Source of the DNA: Salipiger profundus
GTDB lineage: Bacteria; Pseudomonadota; Alphaproteobacteria; Rhodobacterales; Rhodobacteraceae
DNA length: 64,000 nucleotides
NCBI RefSeq assembly: GCF_001969385.1
Contig: NZ_CP014796.1
Coordinates: forward strand, 1,319,501 to 1,383,500
Direction of reading: 5' to 3'
The notes beneath the pieces were generated by a model. That model had not been told where the DNA came from. It saw nothing but the letters and a program-made list of their open reading frames with translations, and ran no database searches. The translations under genes were made by a program, and so were the position numbers. This document shows positions 28,545 through 40,759 of this stretch, piece after piece. Each line of letters opens with the position of its first letter. Position 1 is the first letter of the stretch.

Positions 28545-29864
28545 ATGACCCTCTCTGACGATCCCGAGCTCTCTGCCCTGAAAGACATGCACGTGGGGCT
28601 CTTCGACCTCGACGGGCTTTTCTGCCACAAGCTCATGAGCGGCACGAAGGCCGGCAAGCTCGCGGTGACCGGCTACAGCTTCTGCGACGTGATCCACGCG
28701 TGGGACAGCGCCGAGCAGCAGTGGGAGGACGACCGGACCTACATCGACCGGCCCGCGCGGATCTTTCCCGAGACGCTGCGGCGCTGGCCGTTCAGCCTCG
28801 ATGCCGGCATCGTCATCGCGGATTTCACCGGGGACTACGGCGAGAACTCGCCGCGCAACCAGCTTCTGAAGCAGCTCGCCCGTGCCGACGCCATGGGCTT
28901 CGGCGTCACGGCGGCCTTCGAATACGAGTTCTTCCTGCTCGACGAGACCGCCGACAGCCTGCGGGCCAAGGGCTACCGCAACCTCGAGCATTTCGCGAAG
29001 GCCAACCGCACCTACTCGTTGCAGTCGGCGGCGGCCTACGGCGATCTCTTCGACGGGCTCAGGAGTTGCATGGAGACGCTTGACATCGGCATGGACAGCC
29101 TGCACACCGAGCTCGGGCCCGGCTGCTTCGAGGCTCCGCTGGCCGTCACGAGCGGCATCAAGGCCGCCGATGACGCCGCTCTCTTCCGGAACTTCGCGCG
29201 GGCCTATTTCGCGCGGAACGCGCTTACGACGGTCTTCATGTCGAAGCTGTCGCCCGACCTTTCGGGACAGTCCGGGCATTTCCACATCTCGCTTCGCAAG
29301 GGCGACGCACCCGCCTTCGCCGACCCGGACGCGCCCGACGGGCTGTCGATCGAGGCGCGGCATTTTCTCGGCGGCCTGTTGCAGCTCATGCCCGAGATGC
29401 TGGTCTTCACCGCGCAGACCGTGAACGCCTACAAGCGGCTCGTGCCCGGCGCATGGGCGCCGACATGGGCAAGCTGGGGCGTGCAGAACCGGACGGCGGC
29501 GGTGCGTATCATCAACGACACCCCCGAGGCCACGCGGATCGAGTTCCGCGTTCCGGCGGCGGATTCCAATCCGCACGCTGTCATGGCGTTCTGCCTTGCC
29601 GCCGGTCTGTGGGGGATCGAGAACGCGGTGGAACCGCCCGAGCCGCTTTCGGGCAGCGCTTACGAGGCCTCCCCCGCCCCCGCCGCGCGCTTTCCGCGCG
29701 ACCTCGTGGAGGCCACCGACCGGCTCGAGGCCAGCGACATGGCCCGGGAGCTTTTCGGCGACGCCTATGTCGATCACTTCGTCCGCTCGCGCCGGCACGA
29801 GGTCTCGGACTACCTGCGGCAGGTCACCGACTGGGAAGTCCGGCGCTATCTCGAACTGTTCTGA
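28545..29864 (+). CDS. Glutamine synthetase family protein
   Basis: 439 residues. GS catalytic signatures: ADFTGDYGENSPRN, FGVTAAFEYEFFLLDE (metal-binding Glu), LGPGCFEAPL, GQSGHFHISLRKGD and RIEFRVPAADSNPHAVMAFC (catalytic Arg). There is no adenylylation-site region of the main GlnA, and the sequence is of the PuuA/GlnT-like divergent type that ligates Glu to amines or other acceptors. The acceptor is unknown. It ends at a bidirectional terminator shared with gyrB. Confidence 0.85.
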   Translation: MTLSDDPELSALKDMHVGLFDLDGLFCHKLMSGTKAGKLAVTGYSFCDVIHAWDSAEQQWEDDRTYIDRPARIFPETLRRWPFSLDAGIVIADFTGDYGENSPRNQLLKQLARADAMGFGVTAAFEYEFFLLDETADSLRAKGYRNLEHFAKANRTYSLQSAAAYGDLFDGLRSCMETLDIGMDSLHTELGPGCFEAPLAVTSGIKAADDAALFRNFARAYFARNALTTVFMSKLSPDLSGQSGHFHISLRKGDAPAFADPDAPDGLSIEARHFLGGLLQLMPEMLVFTAQTVNAYKRLVPGAWAPTWASWGVQNRTAAVRIINDTPEATRIEFRVPAADSNPHAVMAFCLAAGLWGIENAVEPPEPLSGSAYEASPAPAARFPRDLVEATDRLEASDMARELFGDAYVDHFVRSRRHEVSDYLRQVTDWEVRRYLELF

Positions 29865-29873
29865 CGAACAGGA

Positions 29874-29906
29874 AAAGGGCCCGCGCTTCCCGGCTGCGGG
29901 CCCTTT
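29874..29906. terminator. Bidirectional terminator between the GS-like gene and gyrB
   Basis: A perfect 11-bp inverted repeat (AAAGGGCCCGC 29874-29884 with GCGGGCCCTTT 29896-29906) and an 11-nt loop. A/T ends flank both sides, so it can act for both convergent genes. Confidence 0.75.
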
Positions 29907-29927
29907 GATCTTGGTCTGCGGACAGCC

Positions 29928-33534
<3,607 letters not shown>

Positions 33535-33571
33535 GGTCCGCTCCGGGTATGTGCTGCGATCCGGGGCCGGG

Positions 33572-34690
33572 TCACACGCGCATCGGCATCACGACGTAAA
33601 CGGCGCTGGTGTCGTTGCCTTCGCGCATCAGGGTCGGGTCGCCGGACGAGTTGAACATGAAGACGGCGTTCTCGCGGTCCACCTGGCTCGCGATCTCGAG
33701 CAGGTATTTCGCGTTGAAGCCGATCTCGAGCGGCTCGTCGCCATAGGCCACGGCAAGCTCTTCCTCGGCGGCGCCGCTGTCCGGGGCGTTGACCGAAAGC
33801 ACAAGACGGTCTTCGTCGATCTGCAGCTTCACCGCACGCGACCGCTCGGACGAGACGGTGGCCACGCGGTCGACCGCCTTGGCGAACTCGCTCGCGTCGA
33901 CCTCGAGCCGGCGGGTGTTGCCCGACGGGATGACGCGCGAGTAGTCCGGGAAGGTGCCGTCGATCACCTTGGAGGTGAGCGTGATGTTGGGCGTGGCGAA
34001 GCGCACCTTGGTCTCGGAAACCGAAACCTCGATCTCCATGTCGTCGTCGTCGAGCAGCTTGCGCAGCTCGCCCACGGTCTTGCGGGGCACGATCACGCCG
34101 GGCATGCCCTCGGCGCCGTCGGGCAGCGGCGCGTCGATGCGGGCGAGACGGTGGCCGTCGGTCGCGACGCAGCGCAGCATCCGCCCCTCTTCGCTGTCGG
34201 CGATGTGCATGTAGACGCCGTTCAGGTAGTAGCGCGTCTCTTCGGTCGAGATGGCGAATTTCGACTTGTCGAAGAGCCGGCGCAGCGTCTCGGCCTTGGC
34301 GGTGAAGTTCGTCGCGTATTCCGACGAGGCCATCACCGGGAAATCCTCTTTCGGCAGGGTCGCGAGGTTGAAGTGCGACCGGCCCGCCGCGACGCTCAGC
34401 CGCTGCGAGGCGCTGTCTTCCGACAGTTGCACCAGCGCGCCGTCGGGCAGCTTGCGCACGATCTCGTGCAGCGTGACCGCCGAGACGGTGGTTGCCCCCG
34501 CGCGTTCGACCTGCGCCGGCGCGCGGTCGAGCACCTCGATATCCAGATCTGTGGCGCGGAAGGTGACGGTATCGCCCTCGGCCTCGATCAGCACGTTGGC
34601 GAGGATCGGAATCGTGTTGCGGCGCTCGACAACGGATTGCGCCTGACTGACTGCCTTGAGCAGCGTTGCCCGTTCTATGCTGACTTTCAT
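33572..34690 (-). CDS. dnaN: DNA polymerase III beta sliding clamp
   Basis: 372 residues, the normal length. It starts MKVSIERATLLKAVSQAQ and contains ERRNTIPILANVLIEA, KEDFPVMASSEY and the C-terminal VYVVMPMRV that ends beta clamps. ATG at 34690 has GGAGGG upstream. Follows dnaA after 165 nt. Confidence 0.97.
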   Translation of the reverse strand: MKVSIERATLLKAVSQAQSVVERRNTIPILANVLIEAEGDTVTFRATDLDIEVLDRAPAQVERAGATTVSAVTLHEIVRKLPDGALVQLSEDSASQRLSVAAGRSHFNLATLPKEDFPVMASSEYATNFTAKAETLRRLFDKSKFAISTEETRYYLNGVYMHIADSEEGRMLRCVATDGHRLARIDAPLPDGAEGMPGVIVPRKTVGELRKLLDDDDMEIEVSVSETKVRFATPNITLTSKVIDGTFPDYSRVIPSGNTRRLEVDASEFAKAVDRVATVSSERSRAVKLQIDEDRLVLSVNAPDSGAAEEELAVAYGDEPLEIGFNAKYLLEIASQVDRENAVFMFNSSGDPTLMREGNDTSAVYVVMPMRV

Positions 34691-34855
34691 CGCCTTATTC
34701 CCTCCGCCAAGCCGGAGGCGCACCCTAGCGCCTCGTCCTGACTGGTCCAACCCTGTTTCAACGATTGATCGACCGGTTCGAAACCGTCGTCAAGGTCACG
34801 GGGCCGCACCGTGGCGACCCCGTTCCGATTTGTTTCGCGTTGTTGTGAGACGGTC

Positions 34856-36226
34856 TCAGGCTTCGAGCGCGCGACGCAGCAGCTCGATGTCGTCGGCGAT
34901 CTGGCTGTCCTGCGAGCGCAGCTCCTCGATCCGCTTCACGCCGTGCATGACCGTGGTGTGATCGCGCCCGCCGAAACGACGGCCGATCTCGGGCAGCGAC
35001 CGGGCGGTCAGCTGCTTGCAGAGATACATCGCCACCTGCCGCGGCCGCGCGAAGTTGCGCACCCGCTTGGGCCCGATCAGGTCGGACAGGCGGATGTGGT
35101 AGTGCTCGGCCACCTTGCGCTGGATCTCCTCGATCGAGATCTTCCGGTCCGAGGCGCGCAGCACGTCCGACAGGCAGTCCTGCGTCAGCTCCATGGTGAT
35201 CGGCTGACCGACCAGCGAGGCAAAGGCAAAGAGCCGGGTCAGCGCACCCTCGAGCACCCGCACGTTGGTCGAGATGCGGTGCGCGAGGAACTCGAGAATC
35301 CCGGCGTCGAGCTGCAGCGCGGGGTATTGCTGACGGTAGGTCTCGACCTTGGATTGCAGGATGCCGAGGCGCAGCTCGTAGTCGGTGGGATGCAGGTCGA
35401 CGACAAGGCCCGACTGGAGCCGCGAGCGGATGCGGTTCTCTAGGTCCTTGATCTCGTCCGGGGCACGGTCGGCCGAGATGATGATCTGCTTGTTCTGGTC
35501 CACGAGCGCGTTGAACGTGTGGAAGAACTCTTCCTGCGTGGAATCCTTGCCGGCAATGAACTGCACGTCGTCGACCATGAGCACGTCGACCGAGCGGAAC
35601 AGCTCCTTGAAGTCCATCATGCGGCGCTCGCGCAGCGCCTGGACGAAACGATACATGAACTGCTCTGCGGAGAGGTAGAGCACGTTCAGGTCCGGGCGGC
35701 TGGTCTTCAGCTCCCACGCGATGGCGTGCATCAGGTGCGTCTTGCCGAGACCCACGCCACCGTAGAGGAACAGCGGGTTGAAGGTGACCTGCCCGCCCTC
35801 GGCCACGCGCTTGGCCGCGGCATGGGCCAGTTCGTTCGGCTTGCCGACGACGAAGCTGTCAAAGGTGAAGCGGCCGTCGAGCGGGGCGCCGGGCAGCACC
35901 TCGCTGCTCGCGGCGGCCGGCGCCGCGGACGCCTGCGGCTCCTGCTGCGGCTGGACCGGGCGCGGCTGCGGACGCACGTCCGAGTTGGCGACCTGGAACT
36001 TCAGCCGCCGCACATCCGCATCCACCGTCGACAGCTTCGCCAGAAGAAGCTCGCCGAAGTTCTGCGAAACATAGGTGCCGATGAAATTGGTCGGAACGTT
36101 GAAGACGGCAATGCCGCCCGGTTCCAGCCCCTGGAATTCGATCGGCTCGATCCAGGTCTTGTAGTTGTTGTGACCGATGGTGCTGCTCAACTGCTCTTGC
36201 AATGCGCCCCATTGTTCCTTTGTCAT
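34856..36226 (-). CDS. dnaA: Chromosomal replication initiator DnaA
   Basis: 456 residues. Domain I (about 1-80), Pro/Gln/Ala-rich linker (about 85-120), AAA+ domain with Walker A FLYGGVGLGKTHLMHA and Walker B VDVLMVDDVQFIAGK, and DNA-binding domain IV with GGRDHTTVMHGVKRIEEL. ATG at 36226; the frame to 36385 has no ribosome site. The 516-bp upstream gap holds GANTC sites and a hairpin but no clear DnaA box. Confidence 0.97.
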   Translation of the reverse strand: MTKEQWGALQEQLSSTIGHNNYKTWIEPIEFQGLEPGGIAVFNVPTNFIGTYVSQNFGELLLAKLSTVDADVRRLKFQVANSDVRPQPRPVQPQQEPQASAAPAAASSEVLPGAPLDGRFTFDSFVVGKPNELAHAAAKRVAEGGQVTFNPLFLYGGVGLGKTHLMHAIAWELKTSRPDLNVLYLSAEQFMYRFVQALRERRMMDFKELFRSVDVLMVDDVQFIAGKDSTQEEFFHTFNALVDQNKQIIISADRAPDEIKDLENRIRSRLQSGLVVDLHPTDYELRLGILQSKVETYRQQYPALQLDAGILEFLAHRISTNVRVLEGALTRLFAFASLVGQPITMELTQDCLSDVLRASDRKISIEEIQRKVAEHYHIRLSDLIGPKRVRNFARPRQVAMYLCKQLTARSLPEIGRRFGGRDHTTVMHGVKRIEELRSQDSQIADDIELLRRALEA

Positions 36227-36332
36227 CTGTCCCCGCTCCGAAAGCCTGTGCCTTGCGCTCATCCTGTGTCGTGCCCGGGCGCACTGCGCGAAACGCCCGT
36301 GCGAGACATGTGGCCTGGCAATACAAAGCGGC

Positions 36333-36352
36333 CTCATGCCCGAAGGCATGAG
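36333..36352 (-). promoter_or_regulatory. C(UUCG)G hairpin in the dnaA upstream region
   Basis: On the dnaA-sense strand CTCATGCC-TTCG-GGCATGAG forms an 8-bp stem closed by the very stable cUUCGg tetraloop, ending about 107 nt before the dnaA ATG. No U-tract follows, so it is not a standard terminator. If the dnaA mRNA starts upstream, this would be a leader structure. Confidence 0.4.
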
Positions 36353-36508
36353 CTGAGATGGCACGCATCTCGTGGTCGGAAACACGGCATCGCCACCTCA
36401 CTCCCCAAGCAAGGCCCACGACAGCGTCATCCGCGCTTTGTAAATGTCGGACTGGCAGGGCAAACGCCCCTGTTTCGGCAGCCGTAGCAGCAGCACACCG
36501 AAGCCGCG

Positions 36509-36652
36509 GAATCGGCGTCACGAAAGAAACATGTGACCCCGGGCCGCTTGCCTGTCCCCCCAAGCAATGACTCGCTCGGTGAAATTAGCAAGTCTGCGCG
36601 AAGGGCGGCAACCGAACTTCAAACTTGACTCTGAGGAATCCCGAAAAGAATC
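36509..36652. promoter_or_regulatory. Cluster of five GANTC (CcrM) sites upstream of dnaA
   Basis: GANTC occurs at 36509 (GAATC), 36569 (GACTC), 36627 (GACTC), 36636 (GAATC) and 36648 (GAATC). About 0.6 is expected by chance in 144 bp. CcrM methylates GANTC in most alphaproteobacteria and times dnaA transcription in Caulobacter. The remainder of the 36227-36742 gap shows no gene and no canonical DnaA box. Confidence 0.5.
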
Positions 36653-36685
36653 TCTCGGCTCAATATGAAGCGATTACAAACGACA

Positions 36686-36710
36686 AAGGCGCCACATATT
36701 GTGGCGCCTT
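36686..36710 (-). terminator. Rho-independent terminator of rpsT
   Basis: An 11-bp perfect stem (AAGGCGCCACA 36686-36696 with TGTGGCGCCTT 36700-36710) with a 3-nt loop. On the minus strand it is followed by TGTCGTTTG, a modest T-rich tail. It lies 33 nt after the rpsT stop. Confidence 0.65.
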
Positions 36711-36742
36711 CATCATATACATATTCTTGAAGCTGTGTCTTT

Positions 36743-37006
36743 TCAGCCAAGCGCCTTCACGCGCGACGCCAGTCGCGAGACCTTCCGCGAGGCGGTGTTC
36801 TTGTGGAACACACCCTTGGTCACGCCGCGCATCAGCTCGGGCTGAGCGGCGCGCAGGGCAGCTTGTGCGGCTTCCTTGTCACCCGATGCGATGGCCTCTT
36901 CGACCTTGCGCAGGTAGGTGCGGATGCGCGAACGGCGGGCTTTGTTGACGGCAAAGCGCTTCTCGTTCTGACGTGCGCGCTTCTTGGCCTGGGGCGTATT
37001 TGCCAT
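36743..37006 (-). CDS. rpsT: 30S ribosomal protein S20
   Basis: 87 residues, very basic, starting [20 protein letters not shown] with the C-terminal [19 protein letters not shown]; both are S20 signatures. ATG at 37006. It binds the 5' domain of 16S rRNA. The rpsT-dnaA neighbourhood is common in alphaproteobacteria. Confidence 0.97.
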   Translation of the reverse strand: MANTPQAKKRARQNEKRFAVNKARRSRIRTYLRKVEEAIASGDKEAAQAALRAAQPELMRGVTKGVFHKNTASRKVSRLASRVKALG

Positions 37007-37130
37007 GATGATCAGTCCTGTGTGTCTGTGACGTATCGTCGGTATCCGGGGGCGCAATGACGCTCAGACCCGGATTCCTGTCGCCGGACCGATTCTTGCC
37101 TGAGCGGGCATCACGCGCATGTAGCGGTGC

Positions 37131-37158
37131 CCTATAAATGGAAAGCGGCCCGATGCAA
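37131..37158 (-). promoter_or_regulatory. Predicted sigma70-type promoter of rpsT
   Basis: On the minus strand TTGCAT (37158-37153), a 16-nt spacer and TATAGG (37136-37131), each 4/6 to consensus. The leader would be about 115 nt, which leaves room for S20 autoregulation. Two GATTC (GANTC) sites, at 37073 and 37091, lie in that leader. Confidence 0.4.
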
Positions 37159-37189
37159 AGCCCCAAACCGGACGACCCAAGGCAGGTGG

Positions 37190-37218
37190 TCGAAATTCCG
37201 CCGGGAAAAGGCTATATA
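37190..37218 (+). promoter_or_regulatory. Predicted promoter of the 60-residue protein gene
   Basis: TCGAAA (37190-37195), a 17-nt spacer and TATATA (37213-37218), ending 49 nt before the ATG. A small palindrome (CCTGCC-AA-GGCAGG, 37225-37238) lies in the leader. Confidence 0.4.
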
Positions 37219-37267
37219 AGACGTCCTGCCAAGGCAGGAGAGTTCATCCTGAAGGGAGGAATCAGAC

Positions 37268-37450
37268 ATGGACGCCATCAAGATCACGGAATACGCGCAG
37301 GCCCTTTATCGCGCACATGGCGACCGGGCCGAGGCCGAGGCCGCCCGCAAGGCCCGCGGCTGCGAGGAAAAGGGCGACGCCGCCCAGGCCGAGGATTGGC
37401 GCGCCGTCCAGGCAGCCGTTCGCAGCCAGAGAGGCGCGCTGCAGAAATAG
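37268..37450 (+). CDS. Small charged hypothetical protein
   Basis: 60 residues (MDAIKITEYAQALYRAHGDR start), soluble, helical and rich in Ala, Arg and Glu. The start has a strong ribosome site (AAGGGAGGAATCAGAC) and a plausible promoter, so it is probably a real gene. No family recognised. It is convergent with the enoyl-CoA hydratase gene. Confidence 0.65.
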   Translation: MDAIKITEYAQALYRAHGDRAEAEAARKARGCEEKGDAAQAEDWRAVQAAVRSQRGALQK

Positions 37451-37470
37451 GCGGTCCTACCGCCAAAATG

Positions 37471-37498
37471 CAAAACGGCCCGCCGGTGGGCGGGCCGT
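37471..37498 (-). terminator. Terminator of the enoyl-CoA hydratase gene
   Basis: A 10-bp stem (ACGGCCCGCC 37475-37484 with GGCGGGCCGT 37489-37498), GGTG loop. On the minus strand the stem is followed by TTTTGCATTTTG. Confidence 0.75.
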
Positions 37499-37524
37499 CG
37501 CTATCCTTGGTCAGCGTCGCCGGC

Positions 37525-38301
37525 TCAGCGGTCGCGGAACTGCGCGGTGCGCTTTTCCTGGAAGGCCGCCATGCCTTCCTTCTGATCTTCCGTCGCGAAG
37601 AGCGAATGGAACAGGCGGCGCTCGAACAGCAGACCCTCGGTCAGGGTCGTCTCATACGAGCGGTTCACGGCCTGCTTCGCGGCGATGGTCGCGACCATCG
37701 ACTTCTCGGCGATCTTGTCGGCGGCCTGGCGCGCCTCTTCCATGAGCTTCTTGGCCGGCACGACGCGGCTCACGAGCCCCGAGCGCTCGGCTTCCTCGGC
37801 ATCCATGAACCGACCGGTCAGGTGCATGTCCATCGCCTTGGACTTGCCCACGTAGCGGGTCAGGCGCTGGGTGCCGCCCATGCCGGCAATCACGCCAAGG
37901 TTGATCTCAGGCTGACCGAACTTCGCGGTCTCGGTGGCGATGATGAAGTCGCACATCATGGCCAGCTCACATCCGCCGCCCAGCGCGTAGCCCGATACGG
38001 CGGCGATCACCGGCTTGCGGACCCGCCCGACGGCCTCGATCGCGGGCTCGAAGAAATCGCCGAGGAACATCTCGACGAAGCTCTTTTCCGACATCTCCTT
38101 GATGTCGGCCCCTGCGGCAAAGGCCTTGGCCGAGCCCGTCAGGATGATGCAGCGCACCTTGTCATTCGCATCCGCCTCGATCAGCGCCTTCGAAAGCTCG
38201 GCAAGAAGCTGCGCGTTGAGCGCGTTCAAGGCATCCGGGCGATTGAGTGTGATGGTGGCGACGTGGTCCTCTACTTCGACGATGATCGTCTCATAGGCCA
38301 T
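37525..38301 (-). CDS. Enoyl-CoA hydratase
   Basis: 258 residues, crotonase fold, usual length. CoA/oxyanion-hole motifs [11 protein letters not shown] and [16 protein letters not shown]. Both catalytic Glu positions of hydratases are present (the Glu in GGGCELA and the Glu in [20 protein letters not shown]). It hydrates trans-2-enoyl-CoA in fatty acid or related degradation. ATG at 38301; the frame to 38781 only overlaps mutM. Confidence 0.9.
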   Translation of the reverse strand: MAYETIIVEVEDHVATITLNRPDALNALNAQLLAELSKALIEADANDKVRCIILTGSAKAFAAGADIKEMSEKSFVEMFLGDFFEPAIEAVGRVRKPVIAAVSGYALGGGCELAMMCDFIIATETAKFGQPEINLGVIAGMGGTQRLTRYVGKSKAMDMHLTGRFMDAEEAERSGLVSRVVPAKKLMEEARQAADKIAEKSMVATIAAKQAVNRSYETTLTEGLLFERRLFHSLFATEDQKEGMAAFQEKRTAQFRDR

Positions 38302-38365
38302 GACTGCGGGCTCCCGTCCGTTAGCGTCAAAACGCAGCCTTACCAGCTTGCGCACCCCGATCAAG

Positions 38366-39217
38366 TTATCTTTGGCACCTCGGACAGTAGAAGGTCGACC
38401 GCCCGGATTGCACGACCCGCTGCACCGTCCGGTCGCAGTCGGGCGTCCGGCAGGGCGCGCCCTCGCGCCCGTAGACATCGAAGTTGTGCTGAAAATATCC
38501 AAGCTCCCCATCGGCTTGGCGGAAATCGCGCAGGCTCGATCCGCCGGCGGCAATGGCCTCGTCGAGGACCTCCCGGATGATAGGAACCAGTGCAGCGATC
38601 CGCTTCGCGGCGATACGGCTGACGCGGCGTCTCGGGTCGATGCCTGCCCGGTAAAGCGCCTCGCAGACATAGATATTGCCCAGCCCCGCGACGATCTTCT
38701 GGTCGAGAAGCGCGCTCTTGATGGGCATCGACCGGCCCGCCAGAGCGGCCACGAGGTGGGATTCGCTGAAGCTGTTTCCAAGCGGCTCGGGCCCGAGCGC
38801 CGCGAGCAGCGGGTGCTCTTCTGCCTGCGCGGTCGGCATCAGGTCCATCGCTCCGAACCGCCGCGGATCGTTGAAGGTGATGCGCGCGCCGCCCGCCATG
38901 TCGAGCACCACGTGGTCGTGCTTTTCCGGCGCGGGATGATCGTGAACGAAATGGCCCAGCGCATCGCCCGAAACCAGCATCCGCCCGCTCATCCCGAGGT
39001 GCACGAGCAATGTCTCCCCGGTGTCGAGGTCGGCGAGGATGTACTTCGAGCGTCGGCGCAGCTGGTTCACCCGCGCCCCGGTGAGACGTTCCGCCATACG
39101 CTCGGGAAACGGCCAACGCAGGTCCGGCCGGTTCACCGCCGCCCGCGCGATGACCTGGTTTTCCATCACCGGCGCAAGCCCGCGACGGACGGTTTCGACT
39201 TCAGGCAATTCGGGCAT
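38366..39217 (-). CDS. mutM: Formamidopyrimidine-DNA glycosylase
   Basis: 283 residues. The processed N-terminal Pro-Glu ([14 protein letters not shown]) is catalytic; [30 protein letters not shown] and the C-terminal zinc finger (CRTPDCDR...[10 protein letters not shown]) complete the enzyme. It removes oxidised purines such as 8-oxoG. Divergent arrangement with ubiE across a small membrane protein gene. Confidence 0.97.
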   Translation of the reverse strand: MPELPEVETVRRGLAPVMENQVIARAAVNRPDLRWPFPERMAERLTGARVNQLRRRSKYILADLDTGETLLVHLGMSGRMLVSGDALGHFVHDHPAPEKHDHVVLDMAGGARITFNDPRRFGAMDLMPTAQAEEHPLLAALGPEPLGNSFSESHLVAALAGRSMPIKSALLDQKIVAGLGNIYVCEALYRAGIDPRRRVSRIAAKRIAALVPIIREVLDEAIAAGGSSLRDFRQADGELGYFQHNFDVYGREGAPCRTPDCDRTVQRVVQSGRSTFYCPRCQR

Positions 39218-39276
39218 GTGCGGTCTCCGGTTCGGAACGGCGCCGGGAGGAAACCCCCGGCGCCGGATAAGAAGTG

Positions 39277-39792
39277 TCAGCGTTCAAGCTCTGTCCGGGC
39301 GCGATATAGCACGGCTTCGACATCGTCGAAGTGATCCCAGACCTTTGCGGTCCGTCCGTCGCGAAAGCTCATCACCCATTTTTCGTTAGCCCGCGAGAGC
39401 GACACGAGATCCTCCCACCGGTGACGGCTGAACAAGGGAACATAGGTCATCACCCAGAGTTCTTCGGCACTCCAGCGCAGCCGGAGGAACCACGGGCTCG
39501 CGAAGAACCACGCCATGCCGAGGCACAGAGGAAGAATCGCGACCCGCGACCCCAGGTCGAACCAGGTGACCGGCGGAGCGGTCGGAAAAATGATCTTCGC
39601 CACCACGAAGAGAAAGAGCGCCGCAAGCGGAGTCGCCATGATCCGCAGGCCAAGCGAGATACGGCTTTCCCGCCATCCGTCCGGAAGAGCGCGCGACGCG
39701 GCTTTGCCCGAACGCGCAAATCGCGACAGGATGAGTACGACCGGGACCCCGACCAGCACTCCGATGCCAAGTCTGGCCAAGACCTCGAGCAT
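39277..39792 (-). CDS. Hypothetical membrane protein
   Basis: 171 residues with about three hydrophobic segments ([59 protein letters not shown]). A soluble C-terminal domain with [20 protein letters not shown] and a final [14 protein letters not shown] resembles a small PH-like domain, but I cannot assign it. ATG at 39792. It lies upstream of mutM on the same strand and divergent from ubiE. Confidence 0.6.
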   Translation of the reverse strand: MLEVLARLGIGVLVGVPVVLILSRFARSGKAASRALPDGWRESRISLGLRIMATPLAALFLFVVAKIIFPTAPPVTWFDLGSRVAILPLCLGMAWFFASPWFLRLRWSAEELWVMTYVPLFSRHRWEDLVSLSRANEKWVMSFRDGRTAKVWDHFDDVEAVLYRARTELER

Positions 39793-39924
39793 GCTTCGGG
39801 CCCCTTCCAACGCAGTGTCCAGGGGGCCTCGGAACCGCGTCAGGCGGTCACGGACGCGTTGCCCGTCATTGCAGCGGGGCCCCCGCGCCCTATAAGGAGA
39901 TGCAGACACAGAACGGCAAGGCCC

Positions 39925-40677
39925 ATGAGCGACGACACCCAGAAAACAACGCATTTCGGCTTCACCGACATTCCCGAGACCGAGAAGGCCGGACGCGTGC
40001 AGGGCGTGTTCAACTCGGTCGCATCGAAATACGACGTGATGAACGACGCCATGTCGCTCGGCATCCACCGCGTGTGGAAGGATGCCATGATGGACTGGCT
40101 CGCCCCCCGACCCGGGCAGCGGCTTCTTGACGTGGCCGGCGGCACCGGCGACATTTCCTTTCGCTTCCTCAAGCGCGCGGGCCATGGCCATGCGACGGTG
40201 CTCGACCTGACGGAACCGATGCTTGTGGCTGGCCGCCAGCGTGCCGAGGCCGGGGCCATGTCCGACCAGCTCGACTGGGTCGTCGGCGACGCGATGTCCC
40301 TGCCCTTTCCGGCGAACAGCTTCGACGTCTACACGATTTCCTTCGGCATCCGGAATGTCACCCGCCCACAGGAAGCCCTGAACGAGGCGTTTCGCGTGCT
40401 GAAACCCGGTGGCCGGCTGATGGTCCTCGAGTTCTCGCAGATTCCGAACGACATGATGCAGAAGGTCTACGATCTCTATTCCTTCAACATCATTCCGCGC
40501 ATGGGCCAGATGATCGCGAACGATCGCGACAGCTACCAGTATCTCGTCGAGTCGATCCGCAAGTTCCCCGACCAGGAGACGTTCCTTGGCATGGTGCGCG
40601 CGGCGGGATTCGAGAACGCCAAGTACCGCAACCTGAGCATGGGAATCGCCTGCCTGCACTCCGGCTGGAAGATCTGA
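39925..40677 (+). CDS. ubiE: Ubiquinone/menaquinone C-methyltransferase
   Basis: 250 residues. SAM-binding [41 protein letters not shown] and [24 protein letters not shown] are UbiE signatures. It C-methylates the benzoquinone ring in ubiquinone synthesis. Followed 82 nt later by ubiB. Confidence 0.96.
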   Translation: MSDDTQKTTHFGFTDIPETEKAGRVQGVFNSVASKYDVMNDAMSLGIHRVWKDAMMDWLAPRPGQRLLDVAGGTGDISFRFLKRAGHGHATVLDLTEPMLVAGRQRAEAGAMSDQLDWVVGDAMSLPFPANSFDVYTISFGIRNVTRPQEALNEAFRVLKPGGRLMVLEFSQIPNDMMQKVYDLYSFNIIPRMGQMIANDRDSYQYLVESIRKFPDQETFLGMVRAAGFENAKYRNLSMGIACLHSGWKI

Positions 40678-40759
40678 ATGCCCACACCCCACCGCCGCTC
40701 CTTCGCCTTGCGTGCCGCGCCGGCCGCATCGACATCCCCGGCCACGGAGAGGTCCTGAC

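Noticed and set aside
36358..36570. A 70-residue plus-strand frame upstream of dnaA
   Set aside because: No ribosome site, low-complexity composition, and it overlaps the GANTC cluster and the expected dnaA promoter.
36227..36742. Chromosomal replication origin beside dnaA
   Set aside because: No TTATCCACA-like DnaA box or AT-rich unwinding element could be found; in several alphaproteobacteria the origin is not next to dnaA.
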